The notes under the pieces are model-generated. The model saw only the letters and a program-made list of their open reading frames with translations, was not told the DNA's origin and searched no databases. DNA of 64,000 bases, from positions 248,001 through 312,000 of the forward strand of contig JAAFJY010000002.1 of the NCBI GenBank assembly GCA_013299105.1. The letters are read 5' to 3'. Position 1 is the first letter of the stretch. Every line of letters begins with the position of its first letter. This document shows, piece after piece, positions 18,593 through 26,522 of the stretch. This stretch comes from Chitinophagales bacterium. Lineage in GTDB: Bacteria > Bacteroidota > Bacteroidia > Chitinophagales > Saprospiraceae. The translations under genes and the position numbers were made by a program.

Positions 18593-19066
18593 ATGAAACT
18601 CCTCCAAAAATCGTCTGGCCTTTTAGTGGATGCATTTATTGCAGCGCTGGGGCCTGAGGATTTTGCTGCAATGCGCAAAGAGAAAGGTTTTGTCTTTGAT
18701 TGGTCTTTAGAAAAGGATAACGAAGTGTATAAAATCTGCTTGAAAGCGGACGATACAAAAATTCTGGGCTTGCTTTCTATGACCGATCACCCAAATGAAC
18801 TGAGAATCCACATCAACCTACTTGAGGTGACCAAAGAAAATGTTGGCCGAAGCAAAAAGCTGGATTATATCGCAGGCTGCCTAATTGCCTTTGCTTGTGC
18901 TTCAGCTTTCAAAAGAGGATATGAGGGATTTGTTTCTTTGCTACCCAAGACCGAGTTGATTGAAATGTACCAAGCAAAATATGGCTTTCGCAAGTTGGGA
19001 AGACTACTCGCCATAGAACATGAATATTCAAAGCAAGTCATTGACCAATACCACGGAGATGAGTAA
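18593..19066 (+). CDS. GNAT-fold acetyltransferase-like protein, possible toxin of a TA pair
   Basis: 157 aa. The C-terminal half has the GNAT layout: YIAGCLIAFACASAFKRGYEGFVSLLPKTELIEMYQAKYGFRKLGR, that is, an acetyl-CoA-binding helix region, the GY.GFVSL strand and the Y..KYGF motif. GNAT enzymes acetylate amines; some are toxins that acetylate aminoacyl-tRNA. The last 8 bases overlap the ATG of the following HTH gene, implying translational coupling. A TAnnTTTG promoter box precedes only this gene, so the two form an operon. Substrate and toxicity are unproven. Confidence 0.75.
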   Translation: MKLLQKSSGLLVDAFIAALGPEDFAAMRKEKGFVFDWSLEKDNEVYKICLKADDTKILGLLSMTDHPNELRIHINLLEVTKENVGRSKKLDYIAGCLIAFACASAFKRGYEGFVSLLPKTELIEMYQAKYGFRKLGRLLAIEHEYSKQVIDQYHGDE

Positions 19067-19595
19067 GCAAGATACCTACACTGAACTGAAAAAACAGTTC
19101 TCCGATCAAGAGCTGGTCGAAGGATATGTATTTCCATCCGATTTGGATGAACAAGAAAAAAATGGCATCGAAGCCGAGTTCAAAGCCTTGCGCATAAAGG
19201 CATTGAAGGAAACTACCGAAGAACAACGCTTGTTGTCGGGCCTCATGCGCATGAAGTTGTTGATCAAAGACTATTTAGAAATAGGTGTTTTTGATCGTGA
19301 TTTTTCTTTTGCTAAACAGTTAGGCGATTACATCAAACTACTCGGTCGCAGCCAAAACGTTGTGGCTGCCGAACTTGATTTTGAATCGAGTCATTTGAGC
19401 AGATTGATCACAGAACAGCGGCGCCCCACCCAAGAAGTGATCTACCGCTTGGAAAAACATTGTGGCCATGTCATTCCAGCCATCTACTGGTGGAAACTAT
19501 ATGCTCTGCAATTGGAAGATGATATTAAATCGAACGAAGCTTTACGAAGTGCCGAGTGGGAAAAGGTGAAAAACAATTTGAAGTTTAGGGCTTGA
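19059..19595 (+). CDS. HTH (Xre-like) DNA-binding protein, possible antitoxin/regulator of the preceding GNAT gene
   Basis: 178 aa from the ATG at 19059, which overlaps the GNAT stop (ATGAGTAA); the longer ORF-track start at 19020 lies within the upstream gene. An N-terminal charged segment (MSKQDTYTELKKQFSDQELVEGYVFPSDL) is followed by helices and an HTH near residues 95-145 (LGDYIKLLGRSQNVVAAELDFESSHLSRLITEQRRPTQEVIYRLEKH), which resembles Xre/HigA-type DNA-binding domains. Order toxin-like then antitoxin-like resembles HigBA organisation. A strong bidirectional hairpin follows. Antitoxin function is inference from architecture. Confidence 0.75.
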   Translation: MSKQDTYTELKKQFSDQELVEGYVFPSDLDEQEKNGIEAEFKALRIKALKETTEEQRLLSGLMRMKLLIKDYLEIGVFDRDFSFAKQLGDYIKLLGRSQNVVAAELDFESSHLSRLITEQRRPTQEVIYRLEKHCGHVIPAIYWWKLYALQLEDDIKSNEALRSAEWEKVKNNLKFRA

Positions 19596-19616
19596 GCTTG
19601 CCTACCCAAGATGAGA

Positions 19617-19647
19617 AAGGCTCTACGACTTTTAGTCATAGAGCCTT
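19617..19647. terminator. Bidirectional terminator between convergent genes
   Basis: Stem AAGGCTCTA / TAGAGCCTT with a 13-nt loop, located between the HTH gene (+) and the SPT-like gene (-). Confidence 0.7.
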
Positions 19648-19673
19648 CATTTATCTCTATCTCAAAAACCCGA

Positions 19674-20927
19674 TCAACGCATATCCGCGATCGCTTCCAG
19701 CTTTTGCATGTAAGCGCCCGCTTCGAGTTTTTCTTTGATGTCTTTGAATGCTGCCAAAGTGCGGTCCACGTCATCGTCGGTATGGGCGGCGGTGGGGATC
19801 AAGCGCAGCAGGATCATGCCCTTTGGAATCATCGGGAACATTACCACTGAGCAGAAGATACCGTGGTTTTCGCGCAGGTCTTTGACCAGGTTGCCCGTTT
19901 CATCCACCGAACACTTCAGGTACACCGGAGTTACGCAACTGTTGGTCGTGCCCAGGTCGTGGCCCATTTCGCGGAGGCCACCTTGCAGGCGGTTCACGAT
20001 GTGCCAAAGTTTTGCGCGCAGTTCGGGCTTGGTGCGCAGCAACTCGAGGCGCTTCAAAGCTCCAATTACCAGCGGCATTGGTAGTGATTTGGCAAAAATT
20101 TGCGAGCGCATGTTGTAGCGCAAGTAGTCGATGATGTCGCGGTCGCCAGCCACAAACCCGCCGATCGAAGCCATCGACTTGGCAAAAGTGCTGAAGTACA
20201 GATCCACCGCATCGGTTACTCCTTGGGCTTCAACGGCACCCGCGCCCGTTTCGCCGAGCATCCCAAAACCGTGGGCGTCGTCCACGAAGAAGCGGAAATC
20301 GTACTGGGACTTCATGGAGGCAATTTCCTTGAGGATGCCCTGGTTGCCGCGCATCCCAAATACACCTTCAGAGATGACCAAAATGCCGCCGCCCGTTTCT
20401 TTCACGTGTTGGTCGGCGCGCTCCAATTGTTTTTTGAAACTATCGAAATCGTTGTGCTCGAATGGGAAACGCTTGCCGATGTGCAAACGCACGCCATCGT
20501 AAATACAACCGTGGCTGTCTTTGTCATAAACCACCGCGTCAAAACGGCTCAACACAGAGTCGATGATCGACACTACCGCCTGGTAGCCAAAGTTGATCAA
20601 CAAACCTCTTTCCTTACCCACAAAGCTAGCCAATTCATTTTCTAGTTGCTCGTGGTAGTTCGATTCACCCGACATGATGCGGGCTCCCATCGGATAAGCC
20701 ATGCCCCACTCGGCGGCGGCCTTGGCATCGGTTTCGCGTACTTCAGGGTGGTTGGCCAAACCGAGGTAGTTGTTCAAACTCCACACGATGCGCTCTTTGC
20801 CTTGAAAGATCATGCGACTGCCGATTTCACCCGTCAATTTAGGGAAAGCGTAATAGCCGTGTGCAATGGATGCATATTGTCCCAAAGGACCGCGGTTGTC
20901 TAGTATTTTCTTGAAAAGATCCGCCAT
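19674..20927 (-). CDS. Alpha-oxoamine synthase, serine-palmitoyltransferase-like
   Basis: 417-aa PLP enzyme of the SPT/KBL/BioF/HemA family that condenses an acyl thioester with an amino acid. Motifs: IVWSLNNYLGLANHPEV, GARIMSGESNYHEQLE, YDKDSHGCIYDGVR, FFVDDAHGFGMLGETGAG, and the PLP lysine in FSTFAKSMASIGG. Length and sequence style fit the Bacteroidota enzyme that starts sphingolipid synthesis (serine plus palmitoyl-CoA) or the related sulfonolipid route (cysteate); the sequence alone does not separate these, and Kbl is a weaker alternative. It is preceded by a perfect 14-bp inverted repeat at its predicted transcription start. Cytoplasmic or membrane-associated. Confidence 0.87.
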   Translation of the reverse strand: MADLFKKILDNRGPLGQYASIAHGYYAFPKLTGEIGSRMIFQGKERIVWSLNNYLGLANHPEVRETDAKAAAEWGMAYPMGARIMSGESNYHEQLENELASFVGKERGLLINFGYQAVVSIIDSVLSRFDAVVYDKDSHGCIYDGVRLHIGKRFPFEHNDFDSFKKQLERADQHVKETGGGILVISEGVFGMRGNQGILKEIASMKSQYDFRFFVDDAHGFGMLGETGAGAVEAQGVTDAVDLYFSTFAKSMASIGGFVAGDRDIIDYLRYNMRSQIFAKSLPMPLVIGALKRLELLRTKPELRAKLWHIVNRLQGGLREMGHDLGTTNSCVTPVYLKCSVDETGNLVKDLRENHGIFCSVVMFPMIPKGMILLRLIPTAAHTDDDVDRTLAAFKDIKEKLEAGAYMQKLEAIADMR

Positions 20928-20944
20928 TACAGTTTGTTTTTGGA

Positions 20945-20985
20945 TGTTGCTTGAACCTCAGAACCAATTTTAGGTTCAAGCAACA
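20945..20985. promoter_or_regulatory. Perfect 14-bp inverted repeat in the SPT-like gene leader
   Basis: TGTTGCTTGAACCT (20945-20958) and AGGTTCAAGCAACA (20972-20985) are exact reverse complements with a 13-nt loop. The element lies 18 nt upstream of the start codon and directly after the -7 box. It could be an operator covering the transcription start or a 5'-UTR hairpin that controls translation. Confidence 0.65.
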
Positions 20986-20991
20986 AAGATA
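20984..20991 (-). promoter_or_regulatory. -7 box (TATCTTTG) of the SPT-like gene
   Basis: Exact TAnnTTTG on the minus strand. Its last bases overlap the end of the 14-bp inverted repeat, so transcription would start inside that repeat. Confidence 0.55.
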
Positions 20992-21322
20992 TACACTTTA
21001 TCGCTTTTTGCGCATATCCTGATCAAAGTCATTGATGCTCAATTGTTGGCAAAAGCCGATTTCTAAGCAGAAGTAGTTGTCTAACCCAGAATTCTCAGCA
21101 TTACAGATTTATAGAATTACTTGAGTGAGTTGACCCCGCATGAATTTGAAAGAATTTTCAGCATTGGACGGCCTCGCAATTGTGGGAGCAACGTTTTCAA
21201 TAAACTTGCTCGAAGCCTGAACTTTGGAGAAATTGAAAGTTTGTAGCCATCAGAATCCCAGGTGTCGTGGGCACTCACGCTGTGGCGTGGCACGGTTCGG
21301 ATGAAGGTGCGACGAAAAAACT
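20992..21322. other. Non-coding gap between the SPT-like gene and mvaD
   Basis: About 330 bp without a supported ORF, RNA gene or strong hairpin. It holds the upstream region of the SPT-like gene (minus strand) and the 3' flank of the decarboxylase gene. Confidence 0.4.
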
Positions 21323-22420
21323 TTAGCCCAATCTCAAGGGCCCATTCCCTACCCGATCTTCAATACATTTCCTTTCTTCGCAAAAAGGCAACAATTCAGC
21401 CTGGATAAAAGCCTTGATTGGGACTGCCGATTCAGCCGGATACAACAAATGCAAATTCGGGCCAGCATCCAGGGTGAAATACAAAGGCAAACCCGACTCT
21501 TCCCTAAAATCCCGGACCTTGCTGATCAGCGCCAAAGAATTGGGTTGCATCAGTACATAAGGTGGTTGCGAACTCATCATCAGCGCATGCAAAGTCAGTG
21601 CCTCGAGTTCGGCGACCTGACCAAAGGTCTCCACATCACCTCCCCTGAGCACATCCTGCAATTGGCGCATGTGCAAATAAGCCTGTTCATACCGAGCATG
21701 GGCATAAGGATTGCCTTCCATCAAACCATGCCCGGCTCGGCTGGACACTTTCTTCTCCCCTTTGCTCACAATCAGAATATCGTCGTGGAAAGTATGAAAA
21801 ACCGGGTGGATCCAATCACCACATGGGACAGCGTATTCGTTGGTACTTTCTTCCAAACTCCCATCGCCCCACCAAGCCATCAAAGGATATACCGAACGAC
21901 AAGCGCTGCCCGATCCCAAGCGCGCTACATAAGATGCTTTTTGCAAAAACTCTTTTTCGTCAGCCAAGGTCCCAAACAAATCTCGCTCCATGCTACAAAG
22001 GCACAAAGCCAAAGTACTCATGCTCGATGCCGAGGAAGCAATGCCCGCAGAATGGGGAAAGGAGTTGTGTGAATCAATCCTGAATTGAAATTGCGATAAA
22101 AAAGGGAAGACCCCATCCCGCACCAAGCTCTCTAAAAACCGCTGGATTTTTTGGGCAAAAGCGAGATTGCTTTGCCCTTCAAAACGAAAATCCAAAACAA
22201 TGCCTTCGGTCTCGTTTTCAGCGGGAGCATAGTGAAACTCCATGTCGGTATAGGCCGCCGACAAGGTAAAGCTGATAGAAGGGTTGCGTGGTTCCTGAAT
22301 TCCGAATTTGCCCCAGTATTTGACAATGGCAATGTTCGACGGGCTTTGCCAGTGGCTCTGGCCAGTTTGGTTTACTTCGGATGAAAGACGAAGCGCGGGA
22401 TTTTGAAATGTGCTTGGCAT
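21323..22420 (-). CDS. mvaD: Diphosphomevalonate decarboxylase
   Basis: GHMP-family enzyme that converts mevalonate 5-diphosphate plus ATP to isopentenyl diphosphate, the last step of the mevalonate pathway. Diagnostic motifs: SNIAIVKYWGK near the N-terminus, HNSFPHSAGIASSASSMSTLA (ATP loop), GSGSACRSVYPLMAWWGDG, and DAGPNLHLLYP with the catalytic Asp. The open frame runs to 22534, but the ATG at 22420 (MPSTF) gives the normal length (365 aa). No other mevalonate-pathway gene is in the window. It is divergent from a DUF4143 ATPase gene. Confidence 0.95.
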   Translation of the reverse strand: MPSTFQNPALRLSSEVNQTGQSHWQSPSNIAIVKYWGKFGIQEPRNPSISFTLSAAYTDMEFHYAPAENETEGIVLDFRFEGQSNLAFAQKIQRFLESLVRDGVFPFLSQFQFRIDSHNSFPHSAGIASSASSMSTLALCLCSMERDLFGTLADEKEFLQKASYVARLGSGSACRSVYPLMAWWGDGSLEESTNEYAVPCGDWIHPVFHTFHDDILIVSKGEKKVSSRAGHGLMEGNPYAHARYEQAYLHMRQLQDVLRGGDVETFGQVAELEALTLHALMMSSQPPYVLMQPNSLALISKVRDFREESGLPLYFTLDAGPNLHLLYPAESAVPIKAFIQAELLPFCEERKCIEDRVGNGPLRLG

Positions 22421-22635
22421 GTATAAAAGTTGACGAGAACTGAACGCAGGCCGGGGCGGAGTGTTCACGATTTTGGCAAAGTTAGGGAAAAAGGGTGGGG
22501 GAGAAATGCTGTACTTTGCCCAGTATTTGAACATAGCAAGTCTCTAATTTTACAAAAATTGCTGTTTTTGCAATATTTCTTTCATGACCTATTGACAATC
22601 AATTATTTAATTTTTATTTTTGGAATCATTAATTC

Positions 22636-22643
22636 TATTTTTG
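22636..22643 (+). promoter_or_regulatory. TAnnTTTG box (TATTTTTG) before the DUF4143 ATPase
   Basis: Exact -7 consensus ending 8 nt before the ATG at 22652, implying a leaderless or very short leader. No convincing -33 element. Confidence 0.35.
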
Positions 22644-22651
22644 GACCAAAA

Positions 22652-23821
22652 ATGGAAACATACATTCCAAGATTCCTGACTTTGCCGGATCAACACTGCT
22701 TTCTCTTTGGCCCTAGGGGTACAGGAAAGTCAACTTTTTTGAAGCAACAACTTCCAGAGGCTTTATGGATTGACCTACTCAAACCAGAGAGTTTAAGGGC
22801 TTATCGGGCAAGGCCAGAGCTTTTAGAGGAATTGATTTTAGGCAATCCAAGGAAGAAGGATGTCATCATTGACGAAATCCAAAAAGTGCCTGAGCTGCTT
22901 TCGTTGGTACACCGTTTGATTGAAATGAAACTTGGGTATCGTTTTATTTTGACGGGGTCCAGTGCCCGAAAACTAAAAAGTGCTAATGTTGACCTACTTG
23001 GAGGAAGAGCCCTTAGAAAATCAATGTACCCATTCATGTTAGCTGAACTGGGGCAAAATGTCAAATTTGAAGACGTTTTGAAGCATGGCTTGATTCCTGT
23101 TGTGCTCCAGTCCAAAAATAAAGCTGCAACCATTGATGCTTACCTATCCTTGTATTTAGAGCAAGAAGTTTACCAGGAATCTTTGGTGCGTAACATTGGT
23201 GATTTTGCTCGCTTCATGGAAGCCATCAGTTTTTCACACGGTGCAGTATTGACCATCAGCAACGTTGCACGCGAATGTGGGGTGGGACAAAAAACAGTAG
23301 GGAACTATATTCAAATATTGTACGACATTTTGGTAGCCTTCGAAATTCCGGTTTTTACCAAAAGAGCTGCGAGGGCAATGTCGGCTCATCCCAAGTTTTA
23401 TCTTTTTGACGCTGGTGTATTTCAGGGACTCCGCCCCAAAGGGATACTTGATCGACCCGAAGAAATTGGTGGAGCTGCACTCGAAGGATTGGTCGCTCAA
23501 CATTTTTTATCTTGGCTTGCTTACAGTGATAGAGACCCTTCAGATTTACATTTTTGGAGATCCGTCAACGGGGTTGAAGTAGATTTCGTCTTGTACGGAG
23601 ACTTTGGATTTTATGCTTTTGAAGTAAAAAATAGTGATAAGATCAGGTCTGCTGATTTAATCGGATTGAATGAATTCGGGAATGATTATCCGGAGAGTAA
23701 ACTCATTTTTTTGTACCGAGGGAAAGAACGTCTGATGAAAGGTCGAATACGCTGTATCCCTATTGACGAGTTTTTGATAAAACTCCATCCTCAAAATACG
23801 ATAGAGTTTGCAATAAATTAA
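22652..23821 (+). CDS. AAA-type ATPase with DUF4143 (PD-(D/E)XK-like) C-terminus
   Basis: 389 aa from the ATG at 22652 (METYIPR); the ORF-track start at 22430 is too far upstream. Walker A GPRGTGKST, Walker B DVIIDEIQ, sensor-like FILTGSSARKL, then an HTH-like segment (TISNVARECGVGQKTVGNYI). The DUF4143 region (ALEGLVAQHFLSWL, FWRSVNGVEVDFVLYG, FYAFEVKNSD) has the D...E-x-K spacing of a restriction-endonuclease fold. Such proteins are common in bacteria and archaea, patchily distributed and often mobile; the physiological role is not settled. Single gene ending in a strong bidirectional terminator. Confidence 0.88.
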   Translation: METYIPRFLTLPDQHCFLFGPRGTGKSTFLKQQLPEALWIDLLKPESLRAYRARPELLEELILGNPRKKDVIIDEIQKVPELLSLVHRLIEMKLGYRFILTGSSARKLKSANVDLLGGRALRKSMYPFMLAELGQNVKFEDVLKHGLIPVVLQSKNKAATIDAYLSLYLEQEVYQESLVRNIGDFARFMEAISFSHGAVLTISNVARECGVGQKTVGNYIQILYDILVAFEIPVFTKRAARAMSAHPKFYLFDAGVFQGLRPKGILDRPEEIGGAALEGLVAQHFLSWLAYSDRDPSDLHFWRSVNGVEVDFVLYGDFGFYAFEVKNSDKIRSADLIGLNEFGNDYPESKLIFLYRGKERLMKGRIRCIPIDEFLIKLHPQNTIEFAIN

Positions 23822-23822
23822 A

Positions 23823-23870
23823 CAGGGTGAGCACGTAAAACAATGCTCACCCTGCTTTCATTATTTTACG
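23823..23870. terminator. Strong bidirectional terminator
   Basis: CAGGGTGAGCA / TGCTCACCCTG form an 11-bp perfect stem with a 10-nt loop (23823-23854), followed by T-rich sequence, between convergent genes. Confidence 0.8.
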
Positions 23871-23872
23871 GA

Positions 23873-26224
23873 TTAATTCGCCCCATTGCCACGCTGCTGG
23901 ATGCGCTTGGCTTTTTGCATTGGATTCTCGCCCGGTGCACCAAATGGGGAAGGCGCTCCTTTGAAAATCTCATAACGGCTCAACTGCGTTTTGGGCGGAT
24001 AGAAATTGTTACTCATGTCCACGTCGGCAGTTTCGAGGTATGGATCAAGGGTGATTTGCACCGCCTCTTTGTCCATGATGAAAACTTTGCTTACTTGCTC
24101 GTTATTCAAACGCCAGATTTCGGCGGGGATGCGGAATTCCTTGTTGGTGCCGTCGGCAAAATCGAACCGTACGATCAAGGGCATCACCAAACCGCCTTGG
24201 TTTTTGAAAGTCAGTTCATAGTAATTGCGGTTGTCGGCAAGGGCCTTTTTCTCAGCTTCGCTCAGACCACTCAAGTACTTTTGGTATTCTTCTTTGTCCA
24301 AGATGGTCACAAGTGTTGGATCGTAGTTGTCGTAAAAATCCTTCAGGCTTGGGTCGATATCCTCTTGGGTTTTACTGATCGCTTTTTCGTTGCGAATTGC
24401 AGTGATCCCTTTGGGCTGCTTTTCTTTTTCTTTGGCCGCCACTGGTTTCTCCAGTTCTGGGTTTTTACTGTCCACGCGGAACCACTTTACATTGTCGAGT
24501 GCAATATCCACGTTATCGCAGGTATAGAACCAGCCATTCCAAAACCAATCCAGGTCAATGCCCGATGCGTCTTCCATCGTGCGGAAAAAGTCAGAAGGAG
24601 CTGGGTGCTTAAATTTCCAGCGGTTAGAATACATCTTGAAGGCATGGTCAAACAACTCACGGCCCATCACCGTTTCGCGCAGGATGTTCAAGGCTGCAGC
24701 AGGTTTGCCGTAAGCATTGTTACCCAATTGCGAAACCTGTTCAGAGTTCGTCATGATCGGCTCCTGTGTTTTTTTATCCATTTTCATGTAAGGTACAATG
24801 CTGTGAGCGTTGCCACGGCGAGAAGGGTAATTGCGCTCCCATTGTTGTTCAGCTAGGAATTGCAAGAAAGAGTTGAGGCCTTCATCCATCCAAGTCCACT
24901 GGCGTTCGTCGGAATTGACGATCATCGGAAAGTAGTTGTGCCCCACTTCGTGGATGATTACGCCAATCATACCATATTTCACTTGCTCAGAGTAAGTACC
25001 ATCTTTTGCCGGACGACCGCCATTGAAGCAAATCATCGGATATTCCATCCCGATTTGGTCAGTATGAATCGACCAAGCTGCCGGGTAAGGATAATCAAAA
25101 GTGTAGTGTGAATACCATTTCAGGGTGTGGGCAACTGCCTTGGTAGAATATTGCCCCCACAGCGGATTGCCTTCTTTGGGGTATGCAGACATGGCCATCA
25201 CCACACTACCGTTGTTTTGTTTCACAGCCATTGCATCCCAAATAAATTTACGAGAAGTTGCAAAGGCAAAATCACGTACATTGGATGCAAGAAAGCGCCA
25301 GGTCTTCTCCCCTTTTCCTTTGTCTTTTTCGTTTTCACGTGCCTCTGCTTCAGTCACGATCACCACTGGATTGGTGAATTCAGTTTTGGCCTTTTCGAAA
25401 CGTGCGATTTGGTCTTTGGTCAAAACATCCTTGGTATTTTGCAAGGTGCCCGTAGCAGCCACTACGTGATCATCGGGTACTGTCAAACTTACATCGTAGT
25501 TGCCAAAAGCAAGCGTAAATTCACCGCCGCCAAGGAACTGCTTGTTCTGCCATCCTTCGATGTCGTCATATACGCACATGCGGGGAAAGAACTGTGCAAT
25601 GGTATAAAGATAGTTTTGGTCTTCAGGAAAATATTCCCAGCCAGAGCGCCCACCTAGTTTCAAGCGGTCGTTGATATTGAACCACCATTTTATTTTGAAG
25701 GTATATTTTCCTCCGGGCATAATTGGTGCTGCTGGATCAATCCGCATCATGGTCTTGACCACCGTATATTTCAGGTCTTTCCCAGTTGCGTCTTTTACAA
25801 AATCCACTTTAAACCCACCGTCAAAAGTTGGGGTCATGGCCTCCAATTGACGAGCAGTCATGCGTTCTGACATGCCTCCGCCGCGGGTTTGATAAGTTTC
25901 AGACTCCTTATCGAAAAGATTCTGGTCCATCTGCAACCACAGATACTCCAATACATCGGGTGAGTTATTGGTGTAAGTGATGGTTTCTTCGCCGTACAAT
26001 TGCTGCTTTTCATCGTTCAATTTGAGCTGCATCACATAGTCAGCTTGCTGCTGCCAATACTTGTGACCAGGTCCACCCGCGCCATTTCGGTAAACATTGG
26101 GCGTAGGCAACTCTTCATACAACTGCTTAAACTTGTCTTTTTTATCGGGTTGCTGTTGTGCCCACACCAATGCAGGCAATAATAACAAGAGCAAAAGCAA
26201 CGGTTTTATTCTTTGTGGCTTCAT
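23873..26224 (-). CDS. M1-family metallopeptidase, exported
   Basis: 783-aa aminopeptidase-like enzyme with a clear signal peptide (KPLLLLLLLLPALVWAQQ). The zinc site is HEVGHNYFP followed after 18 residues by the Glu of MDEGLNSF, the gluzincin HExxH-x18-E arrangement. The N-terminal beta-sandwich holds YGEETITYTNNSPDVLEYLWLQM, and the C-terminus has the family tail. The exopeptidase motif here is GMEYPMICFNGG rather than canonical GAMEN. The product probably degrades peptides in the periplasm or outside the cell. The upstream-extended start is TTG (26245), so ATG 26224 was chosen. The parS cluster lies immediately upstream. Confidence 0.93.
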   Translation of the reverse strand: MKPQRIKPLLLLLLLLPALVWAQQQPDKKDKFKQLYEELPTPNVYRNGAGGPGHKYWQQQADYVMQLKLNDEKQQLYGEETITYTNNSPDVLEYLWLQMDQNLFDKESETYQTRGGGMSERMTARQLEAMTPTFDGGFKVDFVKDATGKDLKYTVVKTMMRIDPAAPIMPGGKYTFKIKWWFNINDRLKLGGRSGWEYFPEDQNYLYTIAQFFPRMCVYDDIEGWQNKQFLGGGEFTLAFGNYDVSLTVPDDHVVAATGTLQNTKDVLTKDQIARFEKAKTEFTNPVVIVTEAEARENEKDKGKGEKTWRFLASNVRDFAFATSRKFIWDAMAVKQNNGSVVMAMSAYPKEGNPLWGQYSTKAVAHTLKWYSHYTFDYPYPAAWSIHTDQIGMEYPMICFNGGRPAKDGTYSEQVKYGMIGVIIHEVGHNYFPMIVNSDERQWTWMDEGLNSFLQFLAEQQWERNYPSRRGNAHSIVPYMKMDKKTQEPIMTNSEQVSQLGNNAYGKPAAALNILRETVMGRELFDHAFKMYSNRWKFKHPAPSDFFRTMEDASGIDLDWFWNGWFYTCDNVDIALDNVKWFRVDSKNPELEKPVAAKEKEKQPKGITAIRNEKAISKTQEDIDPSLKDFYDNYDPTLVTILDKEEYQKYLSGLSEAEKKALADNRNYYELTFKNQGGLVMPLIVRFDFADGTNKEFRIPAEIWRLNNEQVSKVFIMDKEAVQITLDPYLETADVDMSNNFYPPKTQLSRYEIFKGAPSPFGAPGENPMQKAKRIQQRGNGAN

Positions 26225-26342
26225 GACAATGGTTTGGTGAATCAAATCTTTTTAACCCTTTAAAGATATAAAACCCAAAGCCGCCCTGCAAGATGATTTC
26301 CAATTAGTCGATCAACTGCCTATTCCAGCCACTTTACAACAT

Positions 26343-26358
26343 TGTTCTACGTGGAACA
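26343..26358. other. parS-like centromere site 1
   Basis: TGTTCTACGTGGAACA matches the ParB-binding palindrome TGTTCCACGTGGAACA at 15 of 16 positions. Intergenic, between the M1 peptidase and thrC. Confidence 0.8.
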
Positions 26359-26410
26359 TCGCCAAAAAATCTTCGAAATCTCTACCATTAAGCGCTAATT
26401 ACTTCATCAA

Positions 26411-26426
26411 TGTTCCACGTAGAACA
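26411..26426. other. parS-like centromere site 2
   Basis: TGTTCCACGTAGAACA, 15 of 16 positions of the parS palindrome, 68 bp from site 1. Confidence 0.8.
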
Positions 26427-26458
26427 TCGACCACGCAAGTCAAAAAGAGGCTAGATAA

Positions 26459-26502
26459 GTCAAAAGGCCAGATGTTCCACGTGGAACATCTGGCCTTTTG
26501 AC
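26459..26502. other. parS site 3 at the centre of a perfect 44-bp palindrome; also a terminator candidate for thrC
   Basis: The core TGTTCCACGTGGAACA (26473-26488) is a perfect 16-bp parS palindrome. Symmetry continues without mismatch for 14 more bases on each side (arms GTCAAAAGGCCAGA / TCTGGCCTTTTGAC). The element lies 21 bp past the thrC stop codon, so the same DNA could fold in RNA as a terminator ending in CCTTTTGAC. ParB loading is the known role of such sites; the double use is inference. Confidence 0.85.
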
Positions 26503-26522
26503 AAAAATAGGCGGCAGAAGCC

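Noticed and set aside
23843-24856. 337-aa plus-strand ORF opposite the M1 peptidase gene
   Set aside because: Lies entirely antisense to a well-supported gene with HExxH-x18-E; no recognisable domain, and it follows codon-shadow composition.
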